DNA of 64,000 nt, taken from assembly GCF_030913705.1 (NCBI RefSeq), contig NZ_CP133190.1:1116001-1180000 (forward strand). The letters run 5' to 3'. The notes under the pieces were generated by a model. That model worked only from the letters and a program-made list of their open reading frames with translations, ran no database searches and was not told the DNA's origin. This DNA is from Anaerocolumna sp. MB42-C2 (lineage in GTDB: Bacteria; Bacillota; Clostridia; Lachnospirales; Lachnospiraceae). Below, one piece after another: positions 32,526 to 42,464 of this stretch. A program made the translations under genes and the position numbers. How positions within the stretch are numbered: the stretch's first letter is position 1; every line of letters starts with the position of its first letter.

Positions 32526-34664
32526 CTAAGCCCTTTCAATTACAATCATTTCATGATCTGCTAAAGTTTCAATCATAAAAGATTTCATTTTGCCGTCTCC
32601 CATCAAAGTAACCGTTTTATCGGCCACTGTCAGTTTCGCTATTAAGGCGCCGGCATAATCCGCTTCAAACATAACAATAACGGGACCTACAGGCAATGTT
32701 TCATCAAGACAGCCTGGCGGGCAGTTACAGCCGTTCAAATTAACCAAATGAATGATATACTTACCATCCTGTTCATAAAAGTTAACATTAATATGCCCAA
32801 GGCCTTTTACTACAATCGGCAAATTATCCTTAGCCAGCCAACGTACACAGCCGGCTATCAGTTTACCGTGATCCGGAATAAGCTCTTTTCCGTAGCAGCG
32901 GTCAATGTCACCAGCGAAATATAAGATTCTGGAACCAGTAGACAAAGTACCTGCATAGATTGGAACTATCTCCTCCTTTTCCTCCCGGATCCAGGAGAAT
33001 TCCGGTGGATAGATAGGAAATGCCGGAATATAACTGCATACCGCCTGCAATGTACCATCGCTTTCCATTATTTGAATACCGCCGCCAAAAGGTAAGATAT
33101 CCGTGTCTTCAAAACCTGCAAATATTTCATGACGTTCCTTCGGAAGCCTGATATAATTATGAGCTTCATGATTCATCCAGTTGCTGTCCTGTTTGCCGAA
33201 AGCTCCTATGGTTTTACCGGTATGCCTTAAGCCCAATAATTTATAAATCGGGCTTTCTATAAAACTTTCACCCTCTTCATCCAATGTACCTGTTTTTCCT
33301 GTAAGGATCAGATTTTTTCCCTGACTTATGTAATCACATATACTCTTCTGCTGTTTCTTTGTTAAAATAGCTACTTCCGGAAGAATTAACGTTTGAATGC
33401 GGTCCGCATATTTTTCTATATCATCTGCATGGACCGGCAGAAAAGGAATACCGTACTTTGAGAGAGCTCTGCAAATCCCGGCCCATGGGTAGGATGTTTT
33501 CTCAACATAATCATTTCTTCCATAAAAATCAACGTTCTGCTGACTCCAGACTACTGCCACATTCGCCAGGTTTTTGCGATTATATAAATACTCTTCGTTT
33601 TTTTCATGCCAGGTTAAGGTTGGAATACTGGCCCCAAACTGTCTTCGGTCATTAGTACCACCGCCTACGTGATGATACCAGGGAGAAATACCTCCCGCAA
33701 TTCCGGTCTGCATCCAGGTTGCGGTTTCTTTTGATGGGCTGGAAGATAAACGAAAAGTCCGGTTCCCCTTAAAATAGTGGGACATACTTTCAAGCACAAT
33801 GATATTCTCATCACTTGCCAGACGAAGCAAAGCTCCATTCGCTGAATTCTGCTCAAATCCGTTCAGTGAATCCCTGGTCTGATGATCTGAAAATATAATA
33901 GGGCAGCGTTCCACCAGAGATTTAATATCCGTAAAACTTCCTACCGAACTAAAGGGATCCGCATTAATCATTCCAAACCACAGACATTCCTCACCACCGG
34001 CCTTTTTGGTTGTTACATTAAATAAATCCCAATTTTCATTACGGCACTCATAACTCCATCTTATCCAGGCACGATAAACAGGATCTTCCCAATTTACCTC
34101 ATCGGGCAGATCCAGTCCATAGTCTTTTTTGAATTTTTTTCTGCAGTTTTCACAATAACATATAGTATTTCTTCCCAATCCCTTCCAGCTGTTATCAGCA
34201 AACCCATTGGGCTGGTATTTCTCAATAATTTCTTCTAATACTGCAGGTATGTATTCCTTATAATATCCGCTGTTAACACAGGATACATATCTCCCCTGGG
34301 ATAAGATCGGCTTACCCTCCTTATCATAGGAAAACCAGTCCGGGTGTATATCATAAAATTCCTTTGTAGCACAATTTATATCCATTCTGGCTATCACTAC
34401 CAGACCTTCTTCTCTGGCAGCTTTATTAAACTCACCAAATAAATCTTTACCGCCCAGACTTGCTGCATGATATTGCTGCGGGAATTTACTCTGGTAATAG
34501 GCTACAATTCCACCGCAATTAATTATAACACCCTGTACTTTAGCTGCTTTCCAATGATTTCTCCAGAAATTAACATCACACTTTTCCGGATCATCCTCCG
34601 TCAAATTGGTTTGTCCAAACCGATGAAGCCGTTTGTACCATGGTTCTTTCATTTCCTGATTCAT
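32526..34664 (-). CDS. GHL6/GH42-like putative glycoside hydrolase, paralogue 1
   Basis: The 712-aa cytoplasmic protein starts MNQEMKEPWYKRLHRFGQTN after GGAGG. Its N-terminal TIM barrel has VIINCGGIVAYYQSKFP, VVIARMDINCATKEFY and CYCENCRKKF, the signature of the hypothetical glycosyl hydrolase family 6. The middle region (ILPEVAILTKKQQKSICDYI) resembles the beta-galactosidase trimerisation domain. It is paralogous to the next two genes. The substrate is unknown; a glycoside imported by the adjacent ABC system is likely. Catalytic acids are not obvious to me. Confidence 0.7.
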   Translation of the reverse strand: MNQEMKEPWYKRLHRFGQTNLTEDDPEKCDVNFWRNHWKAAKVQGVIINCGGIVAYYQSKFPQQYHAASLGGKDLFGEFNKAAREEGLVVIARMDINCATKEFYDIHPDWFSYDKEGKPILSQGRYVSCVNSGYYKEYIPAVLEEIIEKYQPNGFADNSWKGLGRNTICYCENCRKKFKKDYGLDLPDEVNWEDPVYRAWIRWSYECRNENWDLFNVTTKKAGGEECLWFGMINADPFSSVGSFTDIKSLVERCPIIFSDHQTRDSLNGFEQNSANGALLRLASDENIIVLESMSHYFKGNRTFRLSSSPSKETATWMQTGIAGGISPWYHHVGGGTNDRRQFGASIPTLTWHEKNEEYLYNRKNLANVAVVWSQQNVDFYGRNDYVEKTSYPWAGICRALSKYGIPFLPVHADDIEKYADRIQTLILPEVAILTKKQQKSICDYISQGKNLILTGKTGTLDEEGESFIESPIYKLLGLRHTGKTIGAFGKQDSNWMNHEAHNYIRLPKERHEIFAGFEDTDILPFGGGIQIMESDGTLQAVCSYIPAFPIYPPEFSWIREEKEEIVPIYAGTLSTGSRILYFAGDIDRCYGKELIPDHGKLIAGCVRWLAKDNLPIVVKGLGHINVNFYEQDGKYIIHLVNLNGCNCPPGCLDETLPVGPVIVMFEADYAGALIAKLTVADKTVTLMGDGKMKSFMIETLADHEMIVIERA

Positions 34665-34835
34665 TCTTAACCTCCGTAACCGTATAGAGATTTCCCGGAA
34701 AAAATATAACCGGGATTTCTCATGCTAACACCATTCATTCCTGACTTAAATCAGTGAGGAACAGCCGCTTTATGATTCACGAGCCTCTGATTAGAGACTT
34801 TTTGTCCTTTATTACTGATGAGTCGATTCCCGTTT

Positions 34836-36803
34836 TCAGATTTCTATTAGAAAAGCCGCATATTGATTTAATACCGGTATCCTAACTATATCGAATTCTA
34901 CCAGCTCTATTTTACCATCTGCAAATAAACCATAAATATGTTTTGGCCTAATTTCATTAAAAGTAACTTCAATATTAGAAATCGGTATAGGTTCAAACAC
35001 CGTAGTTCCGTTAAATCCGGATAAATTAAGAAGTTGCAGAAGATATTTATCTTTACCGCATTGATCAAAAAATACTTCCACCTGTTTCGGAGCATTGGTA
35101 TCAAATGCATTTTTAATTGTTTTAATAGAATCAATTACATTTAACAGTACATATTTAAAGTCTTCAAAGCCCTGTTTATAATACAATGTTCCGGGTTTCC
35201 ACGGAAAATAAACCGCATTATCCTTAATTGTAACGGATGGCTGATTTGTGATTTGGTGGCCGAAACACCGTTCCGGCGGACCATATCTGCTTGGAGTAAT
35301 AAGAGGTAAAATATTCTGGTTTCCCCCTGATGTATCCATGTCATAATATTCCATATCCAGATAAACCCAATCACGTTTTTTAAATTGTTTAAATATTGAT
35401 TTAGGTTCAGTAAGAAGATATCCCCCTCTTACTTTTTCTAACTTTTCTTTTAAGTTTACACCAAATATTTCTTTTAACTCGGCTTCATTCTGGATAAAAG
35501 ATAAACCGGTTGATACAACACAGGCCTTCGTATGTTTTAAGGCTTCTATAAATATCTTGCTCTTAATGAAAGGAATGCCGGGGATCAATATCAACTCATA
35601 CTTATCTAAAGCATTTGAAACGGCATCCAATCTTCCTGCTTCTGCCACATCAAATAAACGGTGTTCTTCTTTTAACATCTTAAAGATGCCCAGATATTCC
35701 TGTGAGGCAGGACTATGAACGCCAAATGGAGACGGATTTATGAGAAGTATCTTTGCCTGACCGATAAAATCGCCAAAATACTCCTCATATTTTTTATGGA
35801 ACTGAAATACTTCTTTTACCGTATCAAAATTATCCTTATCCGGGTAATCCTCAAAAGAACCGATGATGCACCAGTCAAGTCCTCCGCCGGAAGCCATATC
35901 ACCGTATAAACGGATCTGATTTAAATATTTCGATACGCCCATAAATCGGTAATAAATATCCACTGCATTAATTACACAATTACTGGAGATTTTATCAGTA
36001 AAGCTGCCCTCCACCACGGATACATTATTCTCGCTGGTATAAATCCAGAAAGGATAAGGCCGGTCTATGGCAGAATTAGATTCATTTCTGACCATATCCA
36101 CTCCCTGGTGATTGTAAGTGCAAACCAATACGTCAGGATTCATTTTTTTGACCGCAGAACTGATTTTATTCAACAGCTCATCCACCGTAACCTGTTTGAA
36201 TTCCTTATATTTCAAAAAAGCTTCATCCGACTCATTTTCTTCTTTCGGAAGTTCCATATGATACATCGCTTTAAAACGGCTCTTACAGCTGTCGCACTGG
36301 CATATTCCCACGTAATTGTCACTGTAATCTTTGGTCTGGTAACCAAACATATTAAAAAATACACCGTCAACCGGGTAACATCCCAAAACTTCTCCTAAAA
36401 TTTCAAGAGAGCATTCCTGCTGATATTTTCCGTTTACACAGGTTGCCACAGTATCATGGTATCTGACCGGTTCCCCGAAAATGGATTTTGTAAACCATTC
36501 CGTATGTCTAGCGTATATGCTTTCATGGGTTTTACTGAAATCAAATCTTGCAATAACCCGAATCCCGTTTTGATGGCATTTTTCAATTAACTCACCGAAA
36601 AAATCACCATCCATATATGGATTACGATATTGAAATTCCAGATTTGTGGGATAAAAAGAAGTGATCCCACCACAGCCGACCATACAGGCGTTTGCCCCAA
36701 AATCCTTTAAAATAGAAATATACCTGTCTATATCCATTTTAGCATCAATATCACGTAGATTATTTTGTATCATCCGTAATTTATTATTAGACCACCAGGC
36801 CAT
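34836..36803 (-). CDS. GHL6/GH42-like putative glycoside hydrolase, paralogue 2
   Basis: ATG 36803 follows AGAGGTGA; an in-frame GTG lies inside that ribosome binding site. The 655-aa protein has ACMVGCGGITSFYPTNLEFQ, VIARFDFSKTHESIY, the CQCDSCKSRF cysteine motif and a C-terminal trimerisation-like region. It is closer to paralogue 3 than to paralogue 1 (shared RFDFSKT segment). It begins 12 bases after the stop of paralogue 3. The function is unknown; gene triplication suggests division of labour on one complex substrate. Confidence 0.7.
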   Translation of the reverse strand: MAWWSNNKLRMIQNNLRDIDAKMDIDRYISILKDFGANACMVGCGGITSFYPTNLEFQYRNPYMDGDFFGELIEKCHQNGIRVIARFDFSKTHESIYARHTEWFTKSIFGEPVRYHDTVATCVNGKYQQECSLEILGEVLGCYPVDGVFFNMFGYQTKDYSDNYVGICQCDSCKSRFKAMYHMELPKEENESDEAFLKYKEFKQVTVDELLNKISSAVKKMNPDVLVCTYNHQGVDMVRNESNSAIDRPYPFWIYTSENNVSVVEGSFTDKISSNCVINAVDIYYRFMGVSKYLNQIRLYGDMASGGGLDWCIIGSFEDYPDKDNFDTVKEVFQFHKKYEEYFGDFIGQAKILLINPSPFGVHSPASQEYLGIFKMLKEEHRLFDVAEAGRLDAVSNALDKYELILIPGIPFIKSKIFIEALKHTKACVVSTGLSFIQNEAELKEIFGVNLKEKLEKVRGGYLLTEPKSIFKQFKKRDWVYLDMEYYDMDTSGGNQNILPLITPSRYGPPERCFGHQITNQPSVTIKDNAVYFPWKPGTLYYKQGFEDFKYVLLNVIDSIKTIKNAFDTNAPKQVEVFFDQCGKDKYLLQLLNLSGFNGTTVFEPIPISNIEVTFNEIRPKHIYGLFADGKIELVEFDIVRIPVLNQYAAFLIEI

Positions 36804-36815
36804 ATTGTTCACCTC

Positions 36816-38852
36816 TTATCGAATCAGTATCATATCCCAAAAATCCAACTGCTCTAAATTTATTGTAATATATCCGTCTTTTTCTTCCCAGTTTATTTTA
36901 CTTTCACCGATTACGGAGGTTACATCATTTATTTGTTTTAAGGATGTTGGTTTAATCCGTAACTGTAGGTTATGGTATGGAATATTATTCGCTAAAGGTC
37001 TCTGTCCGATACCATTTACCAGATGTATCATGATTCGTTCCTTGCCGCCATATACCATAGCCTGTAAACCGCCTACCATGTCCATGGAAAATTGTTTCTG
37101 TTCCCCTAACATAAGGTCAAGACAGTTCTTCATCAGTGTATAATACTCATTGAACTTATATTCCAAGGCAAGTTTGCTAAGTTCAAAGGGTAGAAAAAGG
37201 ACCTGGCCTTTCTTATAGTCCCTTAGGGTACATAATGGTAAGTCCGTATGGGATATACACATACTTGCTCTTTCCGGCGGGGCTCCTACACCGTCCATAG
37301 GTGCAAAAGGAGGTACCAGGGTTAATAAAGTTCTGGTGCCTGTACCCGGAGTGCAATATAATACTTTTTCCCGATGAGGCAGCAGTTCTACTTCATTCAA
37401 AGAATTTTTTAAACCCTGGCCTTCTGCCTCAAAACGGATATAACTTGCCAGTAACGGCGGACTGGTTGTTTTATCCTGTTTAATACCGATAAAATCTGCT
37501 AATTCCGTAAGCATCCTTTCATTGGTATTTTCTAAAATCAACTTTCCTCCGTCGGATACAAAGTCCTGTAATAAGGTAACAACTTCCCTGGTAAGGTTAA
37601 AATTATCCGGAACCAGAACCACCGGATATGCCTTCAGTTTATCCAGGCTTAGATGCAATTCGTCCAGTAAATCAAACTGGTACTGAGTATTCATCATAGC
37701 CTCCGCCCAGCCCATAGCTGCTTCACTGCCGTTCCATAATAATAAAACCTGTGCCAAACTTACTGCATCTTCCATAAATGGTTCACATTTTTTAATTCTT
37801 TTATTAACCAGACCCACACTATGTAAAATTCTTTTATCACTGATTGTATCATTAAATCCTGTAAGGGAATGCCATATATTTCCCTTGTTGGCAGGGACCT
37901 GGCTCATCCAGTAAAGATATTCCGCTATCGGCATACCTGTATGTCTCCAGTCCATTCCCGGGGAAGAGTGGATGATTCCAAACGGATTTGGTGTATTATC
38001 CATACTGTTTCCGATTTTCATATTTAAGGCAGGTTTCCAGGATTGTGGTATCCGCTTAAAACCTTTTGATAATACATCCTGGGCTTCGGTACAGATTAAA
38101 TCTGCCGTAGCATAACGGTCATCCAAGTTATCGATACGGTTTTTACCACCCTCTTCAAAGGTGGAATAATATAAGATCACCGGAACCTCAGGGCGTATTT
38201 CTTTTACCAGACCGTAAATCTTACCTATATTATCACGTAAACATATAGATGCCCAATCCGGTTCAAAATCTTCTTTTGATTCCGGAAGTTCCTTTCCATA
38301 AAGATTGAAGTACTTACTCTTGCAAACACCGCAGTGACATTCTTCCACATGGGGTGCGTTAAAAAAGATTCCGTCAATCTTATAATTATCCAGAACTTCC
38401 TTTACAACGGGCATTGCCAGGTCTTCATTCCGGTAACCGCCATTTACGCAGGTAGTAACTAGCAGTGACCATTCACCCATCCGGTCTTTTCCGTAAATAC
38501 GCGGTTTTTTGTCCGTATCACAGACAAACCAGCTAGGTTTTTCAAGATACACATAGTCATCCGTTTTGCTGAAATCAAACCTGGCTATTACTTTAATATC
38601 CAGGTTATGACATTCTCTAAGAAGTTCTTCCAGCAAATCATACTCAGTTGGCAGATATTCATTAATATGGTGATATTTTATTTTGCTTGGATACCAGGCA
38701 TAAATACCACCGACATTTAAGACGACTGCATTTGCCTCCAATTCTTTTAAATCCTCCGCAATTTTCTTCGGATTCATCATAGGTGTATCTTTTACCTGAA
38801 GATTATATTGGATAATTCGCAATGGTTTTTGCCACCATGTTTTTTTTACCAT
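36816..38852 (-). CDS. GHL6/GH42-like putative glycoside hydrolase, paralogue 3
   Basis: ATG 38852 follows AAGGAG. The 678-aa protein begins MVKKTWWQKPLRIIQYNLQV and shares AVVLNVGGIYAWYPSKIKYH, VIARFDFSKTDDYVYLEKPS and CHCGVCKSKYF with its paralogues. The middle (PVVLVPDNFNLTREVVTLLQ) is the GH42M-like domain. No signal peptide. It is the first of the three glycosidase genes after the ABC importer, 38 bases... from the permease side of the operon, so it probably acts on the freshly imported sugar. Confidence 0.7.
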   Translation of the reverse strand: MVKKTWWQKPLRIIQYNLQVKDTPMMNPKKIAEDLKELEANAVVLNVGGIYAWYPSKIKYHHINEYLPTEYDLLEELLRECHNLDIKVIARFDFSKTDDYVYLEKPSWFVCDTDKKPRIYGKDRMGEWSLLVTTCVNGGYRNEDLAMPVVKEVLDNYKIDGIFFNAPHVEECHCGVCKSKYFNLYGKELPESKEDFEPDWASICLRDNIGKIYGLVKEIRPEVPVILYYSTFEEGGKNRIDNLDDRYATADLICTEAQDVLSKGFKRIPQSWKPALNMKIGNSMDNTPNPFGIIHSSPGMDWRHTGMPIAEYLYWMSQVPANKGNIWHSLTGFNDTISDKRILHSVGLVNKRIKKCEPFMEDAVSLAQVLLLWNGSEAAMGWAEAMMNTQYQFDLLDELHLSLDKLKAYPVVLVPDNFNLTREVVTLLQDFVSDGGKLILENTNERMLTELADFIGIKQDKTTSPPLLASYIRFEAEGQGLKNSLNEVELLPHREKVLYCTPGTGTRTLLTLVPPFAPMDGVGAPPERASMCISHTDLPLCTLRDYKKGQVLFLPFELSKLALEYKFNEYYTLMKNCLDLMLGEQKQFSMDMVGGLQAMVYGGKERIMIHLVNGIGQRPLANNIPYHNLQLRIKPTSLKQINDVTSVIGESKINWEEKDGYITINLEQLDFWDMILIR

Positions 38853-38889
38853 AATTTTTACTCCTTATAAGCAAAGATATACAGATTCT

Positions 38890-39717
38890 TTACTGTTTAA
38901 TACCGCTGACTGCTATACTTTGTACAATATGTTTTTGTAATAATAAAAATACAATCGTTAAAGGAATCGCACTGACTACGGCAACTGCCATTCTGGGTCC
39001 GTAATAAACTGCATCCTGCTGTGCATTAAAAGCAGCCACACCAACGGAAATCATCTGTTTCGTTGCTGTTTTAATGGTAACTAACGGCCACAGATAATTA
39101 TTCCAGTTTGCAAGTATCTGAAGGATACTTAAAGTTGCAATTAATGGTTTGGATAAAGGAATTATAATTTTTAAGAAGATTGTCCATTCCCCTGCGCCGT
39201 CAATAAAAGCAGATTCACGGAGAGAATCCGGAATGGATTCAATATTCTGTTTTGCAAAAAAGGTACCGTAAACATAAGCAAAACTACCAAAGATCAAAGG
39301 AGCATAAGTATCCAACATACCCCAGTTTTTATATTGCATAAACAAAGGAATCATTCTGGATTCAAAAGGAATCATCATAACTGCCAGCATAAATATAAAC
39401 CAGAATTTTTTAAGTATAAAATCGCCTTTTGCAAAAGCATAACCACACATTAAGGCAAAAAACACAGATAAAATTGTATTCGTTGCAGTAACAAATAATG
39501 TATTTGCATACAGTCTGGCAAGGGGAATTGCAGTAAAAGCATATTTATAGTTAAACCATGTAAATTTTTCAGGCAATAATGCAAATGGAGGCAAGTTTTG
39601 TAATGCATTACGATCAAAGGATAGAATCAGACACCAATACAGTGGAATTAATACAATGACTAACATAACGAATAATAAAATGCAAATCATTATTTTTCTT
39701 ATTTTTTTAGCTTTCAT
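38890..39717 (-). CDS. CUT1 sugar ABC importer permease (MalG-like)
   Basis: The 275-aa membrane protein has six predicted helices and the EAA loop ESAFIDGAGEWTIFLKIIIP near residues 180-199, typical of the second permease of carbohydrate uptake transporter 1 systems. It is encoded 11 bases after its MalF-like partner and precedes the glycosidases. No dedicated ATPase gene is present nearby, so a shared MsmX-type ATPase must energise it. Confidence 0.93.
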   Translation of the reverse strand: MKAKKIRKIMICILLFVMLVIVLIPLYWCLILSFDRNALQNLPPFALLPEKFTWFNYKYAFTAIPLARLYANTLFVTATNTILSVFFALMCGYAFAKGDFILKKFWFIFMLAVMMIPFESRMIPLFMQYKNWGMLDTYAPLIFGSFAYVYGTFFAKQNIESIPDSLRESAFIDGAGEWTIFLKIIIPLSKPLIATLSILQILANWNNYLWPLVTIKTATKQMISVGVAAFNAQQDAVYYGPRMAVAVVSAIPLTIVFLLLQKHIVQSIAVSGIKQ

Positions 39718-39728
39718 TTCATCCGCTC

Positions 39729-40649
39729 CTAATATTTATTTTTCTTGAAGAATCCGGTCATCCTCAGATTTAACAAAGTAATTGCTAAGGTTACAACAAA
39801 TAAAATCATGGCACCTGCTGATGCTACACCGTATTGAGGAGTTTCAAAACTAAACTGGTAAATATACATTAAAATTGTCTGTAATGTTCCACCCGGGCGT
39901 CCCGCAGAAGTATTTCCACCAAGTATGAAAAGATCGGTAAAACGTGCCAAACCGCCTATGATATTTGTAATAAAAAGGAATGCAAAACAGGAAACCATCT
40001 GAGGTATCGTAATATGTAACCAGCTTTGGAAACCGGTAGCCCCATCTACTTCAGCAGCTTCATATACTTCCCCCGGAATTGACTGAAGACTTGCCAGGTT
40101 AATTAACATGGAATACCCCAAATGACTCCATACGGATAATATGGTAGCACCAAATTTACCAAAGTGTGCATTTGTAAGCCATCCGATCTCTACCTGATGA
40201 CCGGTTATAAAAGACAAAGCATTGTTTAATAAACCGTCATTTGCTTTTAATACAATTTGGAACACTAATATTACACTGACGCCGGTAATAATATTAGGGA
40301 AATAATAACCAACACGGAAAAATCCCTGGGCTTTTCCATCGCCAAGACTATTAATCAAGGAAGCCAATATAAAACCTACAGGAATGGATATCAGTCCCAT
40401 TAAAGCTAATACCACGGTATTACCGACAGCTCTTAAAAAAGAAGCATTGCTTAATATCAAGTTGTAATTTTTAAGTCCGGCAAATTTTTCACCGAATCCA
40501 ACTACGGAAACATCATAAAAACTATATTTAATCGTAGTTAACATGGGAATATAAGTAAGTATAATCAAAGTCAGGATACTAACAATGATAAAGGAATACC
40601 ATGTCAGTTGTCTTTTCGCTTTATACCAACCTAAATTATTATTTTTCAT
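39729..40649 (-). CDS. CUT1 sugar ABC importer permease (MalF-like)
   Basis: The 306-aa protein has about six membrane helices, starting with LTWYSFIIVSILTLIILTYI, and the EAA loop EAAEVDGATGFQSWLHITIP near 197-216. It forms the translocation pore with the MalG-like subunit. A perfect 15-bp hairpin lies between it and the binding-protein gene, which is usual where the binding protein is needed in excess. Confidence 0.93.
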   Translation of the reverse strand: MKNNNLGWYKAKRQLTWYSFIIVSILTLIILTYIPMLTTIKYSFYDVSVVGFGEKFAGLKNYNLILSNASFLRAVGNTVVLALMGLISIPVGFILASLINSLGDGKAQGFFRVGYYFPNIITGVSVILVFQIVLKANDGLLNNALSFITGHQVEIGWLTNAHFGKFGATILSVWSHLGYSMLINLASLQSIPGEVYEAAEVDGATGFQSWLHITIPQMVSCFAFLFITNIIGGLARFTDLFILGGNTSAGRPGGTLQTILMYIYQFSFETPQYGVASAGAMILFVVTLAITLLNLRMTGFFKKNKY

Positions 40650-40695
40650 AGGCTCTCCTTACATTTAACATTAAATTGTCTGAAATCTACCAAAT

Positions 40696-40727
40696 GACAG
40701 TATCCGAAAGTGCTTTCGGATACTGTC
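40696..40727 (-). terminator. Intercistronic hairpin after the sugar-binding-protein gene
   Basis: GACAGTATCCGAAAG and its exact complement CTTTCGGATACTGTC are separated by 2 bases. On the minus strand it is followed by a short ATTTGG, not a strong T-run, so it may attenuate or stabilise the upstream mRNA end more than terminate fully. Confidence 0.7.
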
Positions 40728-40772
40728 TTTAGTAATTAGGTATTGTTCTCTAAATCTATATATTTTTATTAA

Positions 40773-42242
40773 CTATTTTACTGAACTAAGATAATCATCC
40801 AAATTCTTCTGAACAAATGCCACTGCTTTATCCGCATCGGAATTGCCTACAAACATTTCATTTAATACGGAAGTTACATCATTGGCAAAAGTACCGAAGT
40901 TACCGCTGTCATAACACTCATTGGTAGATGCACAGAATTCCAAAGGCTGTTGATTTAAAATGGATTCAATCGCATTATAATAATCTGGTTGAACGCTGTC
41001 CTTTAACTTCTGAAGAGCTGATAAATTGTTAGGGATTGCATTACAATCAACGATCCATTGTTGAACTACTTCATCCGTAGCCATAAATTTAATAAATTCC
41101 CAAGCTAAATCTTTATTCTGGCTGGTATTGCAGACAGCCATGTTCCAGTCACCCATATGACTTGATGTAATTCCTGCGCTATCTCCGCTTTGGATTGCAG
41201 GAAGTGGTACAAACATGTAACGATCTAAAAGATTAGCTGCCGCAATCTGATTGTAATCATCCATAGGTGCTTCTGAAATACGCATTGCAAGATTATTTTC
41301 AGCTTTATTAGCTACAGAGGTGTCTAATCCTTCTAAGTAGTCAGGACTTGCAAAAGATTCTAATTTTGTTATGTAATTTAAAACGTTTTTGGTTGCATCT
41401 GTAGTAAAATCACCAGTTGTTTCAGCAAGAGTCTTACCGAACTTGAATACTGGTGCATTAAAACCGCGGGATGCCCAGATATAGTTTTTATTTGCACTGG
41501 CTGCTTCTAACATACTCATACCATAAGTCTGATTGCCTGTAACAGGGTCTTTGCCTGTTGTCTTCTCTGCTAAAGATAATACATCGTCAAAGGTCCAGGA
41601 AGCATCCGGTACTTCAACCCCGTAATCTTTAAATATCTCTTTATCAACGATAACAACAAGAGGATTAGCAGTAATTGATAAACCATAAGGAATATATTTT
41701 GAAAAATCTCCGCCATTACCTTCTGTCCTACGCATTGCCATCATACTGAACATATCATTTAATTCAGGATTTTTTTCAAGATAAGAACCAATCGGTTCCG
41801 CTATTGCGGTAATGGAGGCGCCATGGAGTAACACATCCACATCACCGGATAATGCCGATGTCTGAAGTACTGCTTTCCAGTTATCCCAAGGACAGGTTTC
41901 AATTTCAAGTTTTACATTTGGATATAATTCATTCCATCTCTGTAAGACTTTATCATATCCCGGTAATTGAATTCCGGTAACTAAATCTGTTGTTCCGGTT
42001 TCCCCTACAGAAGCAAATAGTCCAGGACCTGCTATTTTTAAAGTTGCACTTACATCACTTACAACATCTGCTCCGCCTGCTGTTGTGCTGGCTTCCGTCG
42101 TATCTGCAGCTGCTGTGTTAGCCTCTGCACTTGTTTCTGCATTACTGTCTGTTGCTGTTTCATCTTTTGATGAGCAAGCAGATAAAGATAATATCATAAT
42201 TAAACATAATAAGAATGAAATTAATTTCTTCATTGATTTCAT
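40773..42242 (-). CDS. CUT1 sugar-binding lipoprotein
   Basis: The 489-aa precursor starts MKSMKKLISFLLCLIMILSL with lipobox LSACS (Cys 23), then a long Ala/Thr/Glu linker to about residue 65. The remainder is a family-1 extracellular solute-binding protein (PGYDKVLQRWNELYPNVKLE, GDWNMAVCNTSQNKDLAWEF). It captures the oligosaccharide or glycoside for the two permeases downstream. GGAGG precedes the ATG. First gene of the sugar operon; regulators lie upstream of it. Confidence 0.93.
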   Translation of the reverse strand: MKSMKKLISFLLCLIMILSLSACSSKDETATDSNAETSAEANTAAADTTEASTTAGGADVVSDVSATLKIAGPGLFASVGETGTTDLVTGIQLPGYDKVLQRWNELYPNVKLEIETCPWDNWKAVLQTSALSGDVDVLLHGASITAIAEPIGSYLEKNPELNDMFSMMAMRRTEGNGGDFSKYIPYGLSITANPLVVIVDKEIFKDYGVEVPDASWTFDDVLSLAEKTTGKDPVTGNQTYGMSMLEAASANKNYIWASRGFNAPVFKFGKTLAETTGDFTTDATKNVLNYITKLESFASPDYLEGLDTSVANKAENNLAMRISEAPMDDYNQIAAANLLDRYMFVPLPAIQSGDSAGITSSHMGDWNMAVCNTSQNKDLAWEFIKFMATDEVVQQWIVDCNAIPNNLSALQKLKDSVQPDYYNAIESILNQQPLEFCASTNECYDSGNFGTFANDVTSVLNEMFVGNSDADKAVAFVQKNLDDYLSSVK

Positions 42243-42464
42243 AAAAAATCCTCCTCGATTATTTACATGATAACATTTATATAAGTTTAACTGTTAATGT
42301 GTTTTATTATCGTCTATCCTCCTTTCTGATTCCAAAAATACACACCAACAATTTACTTCAAAATTAATTAAAATACTAAAGCATCAGCAGTTATTATTAT
42401 TTTTAAATGCTTTCATACAATTAATGACTGCATCATTAAGCAAACATTCAAAATCACATTTTAT

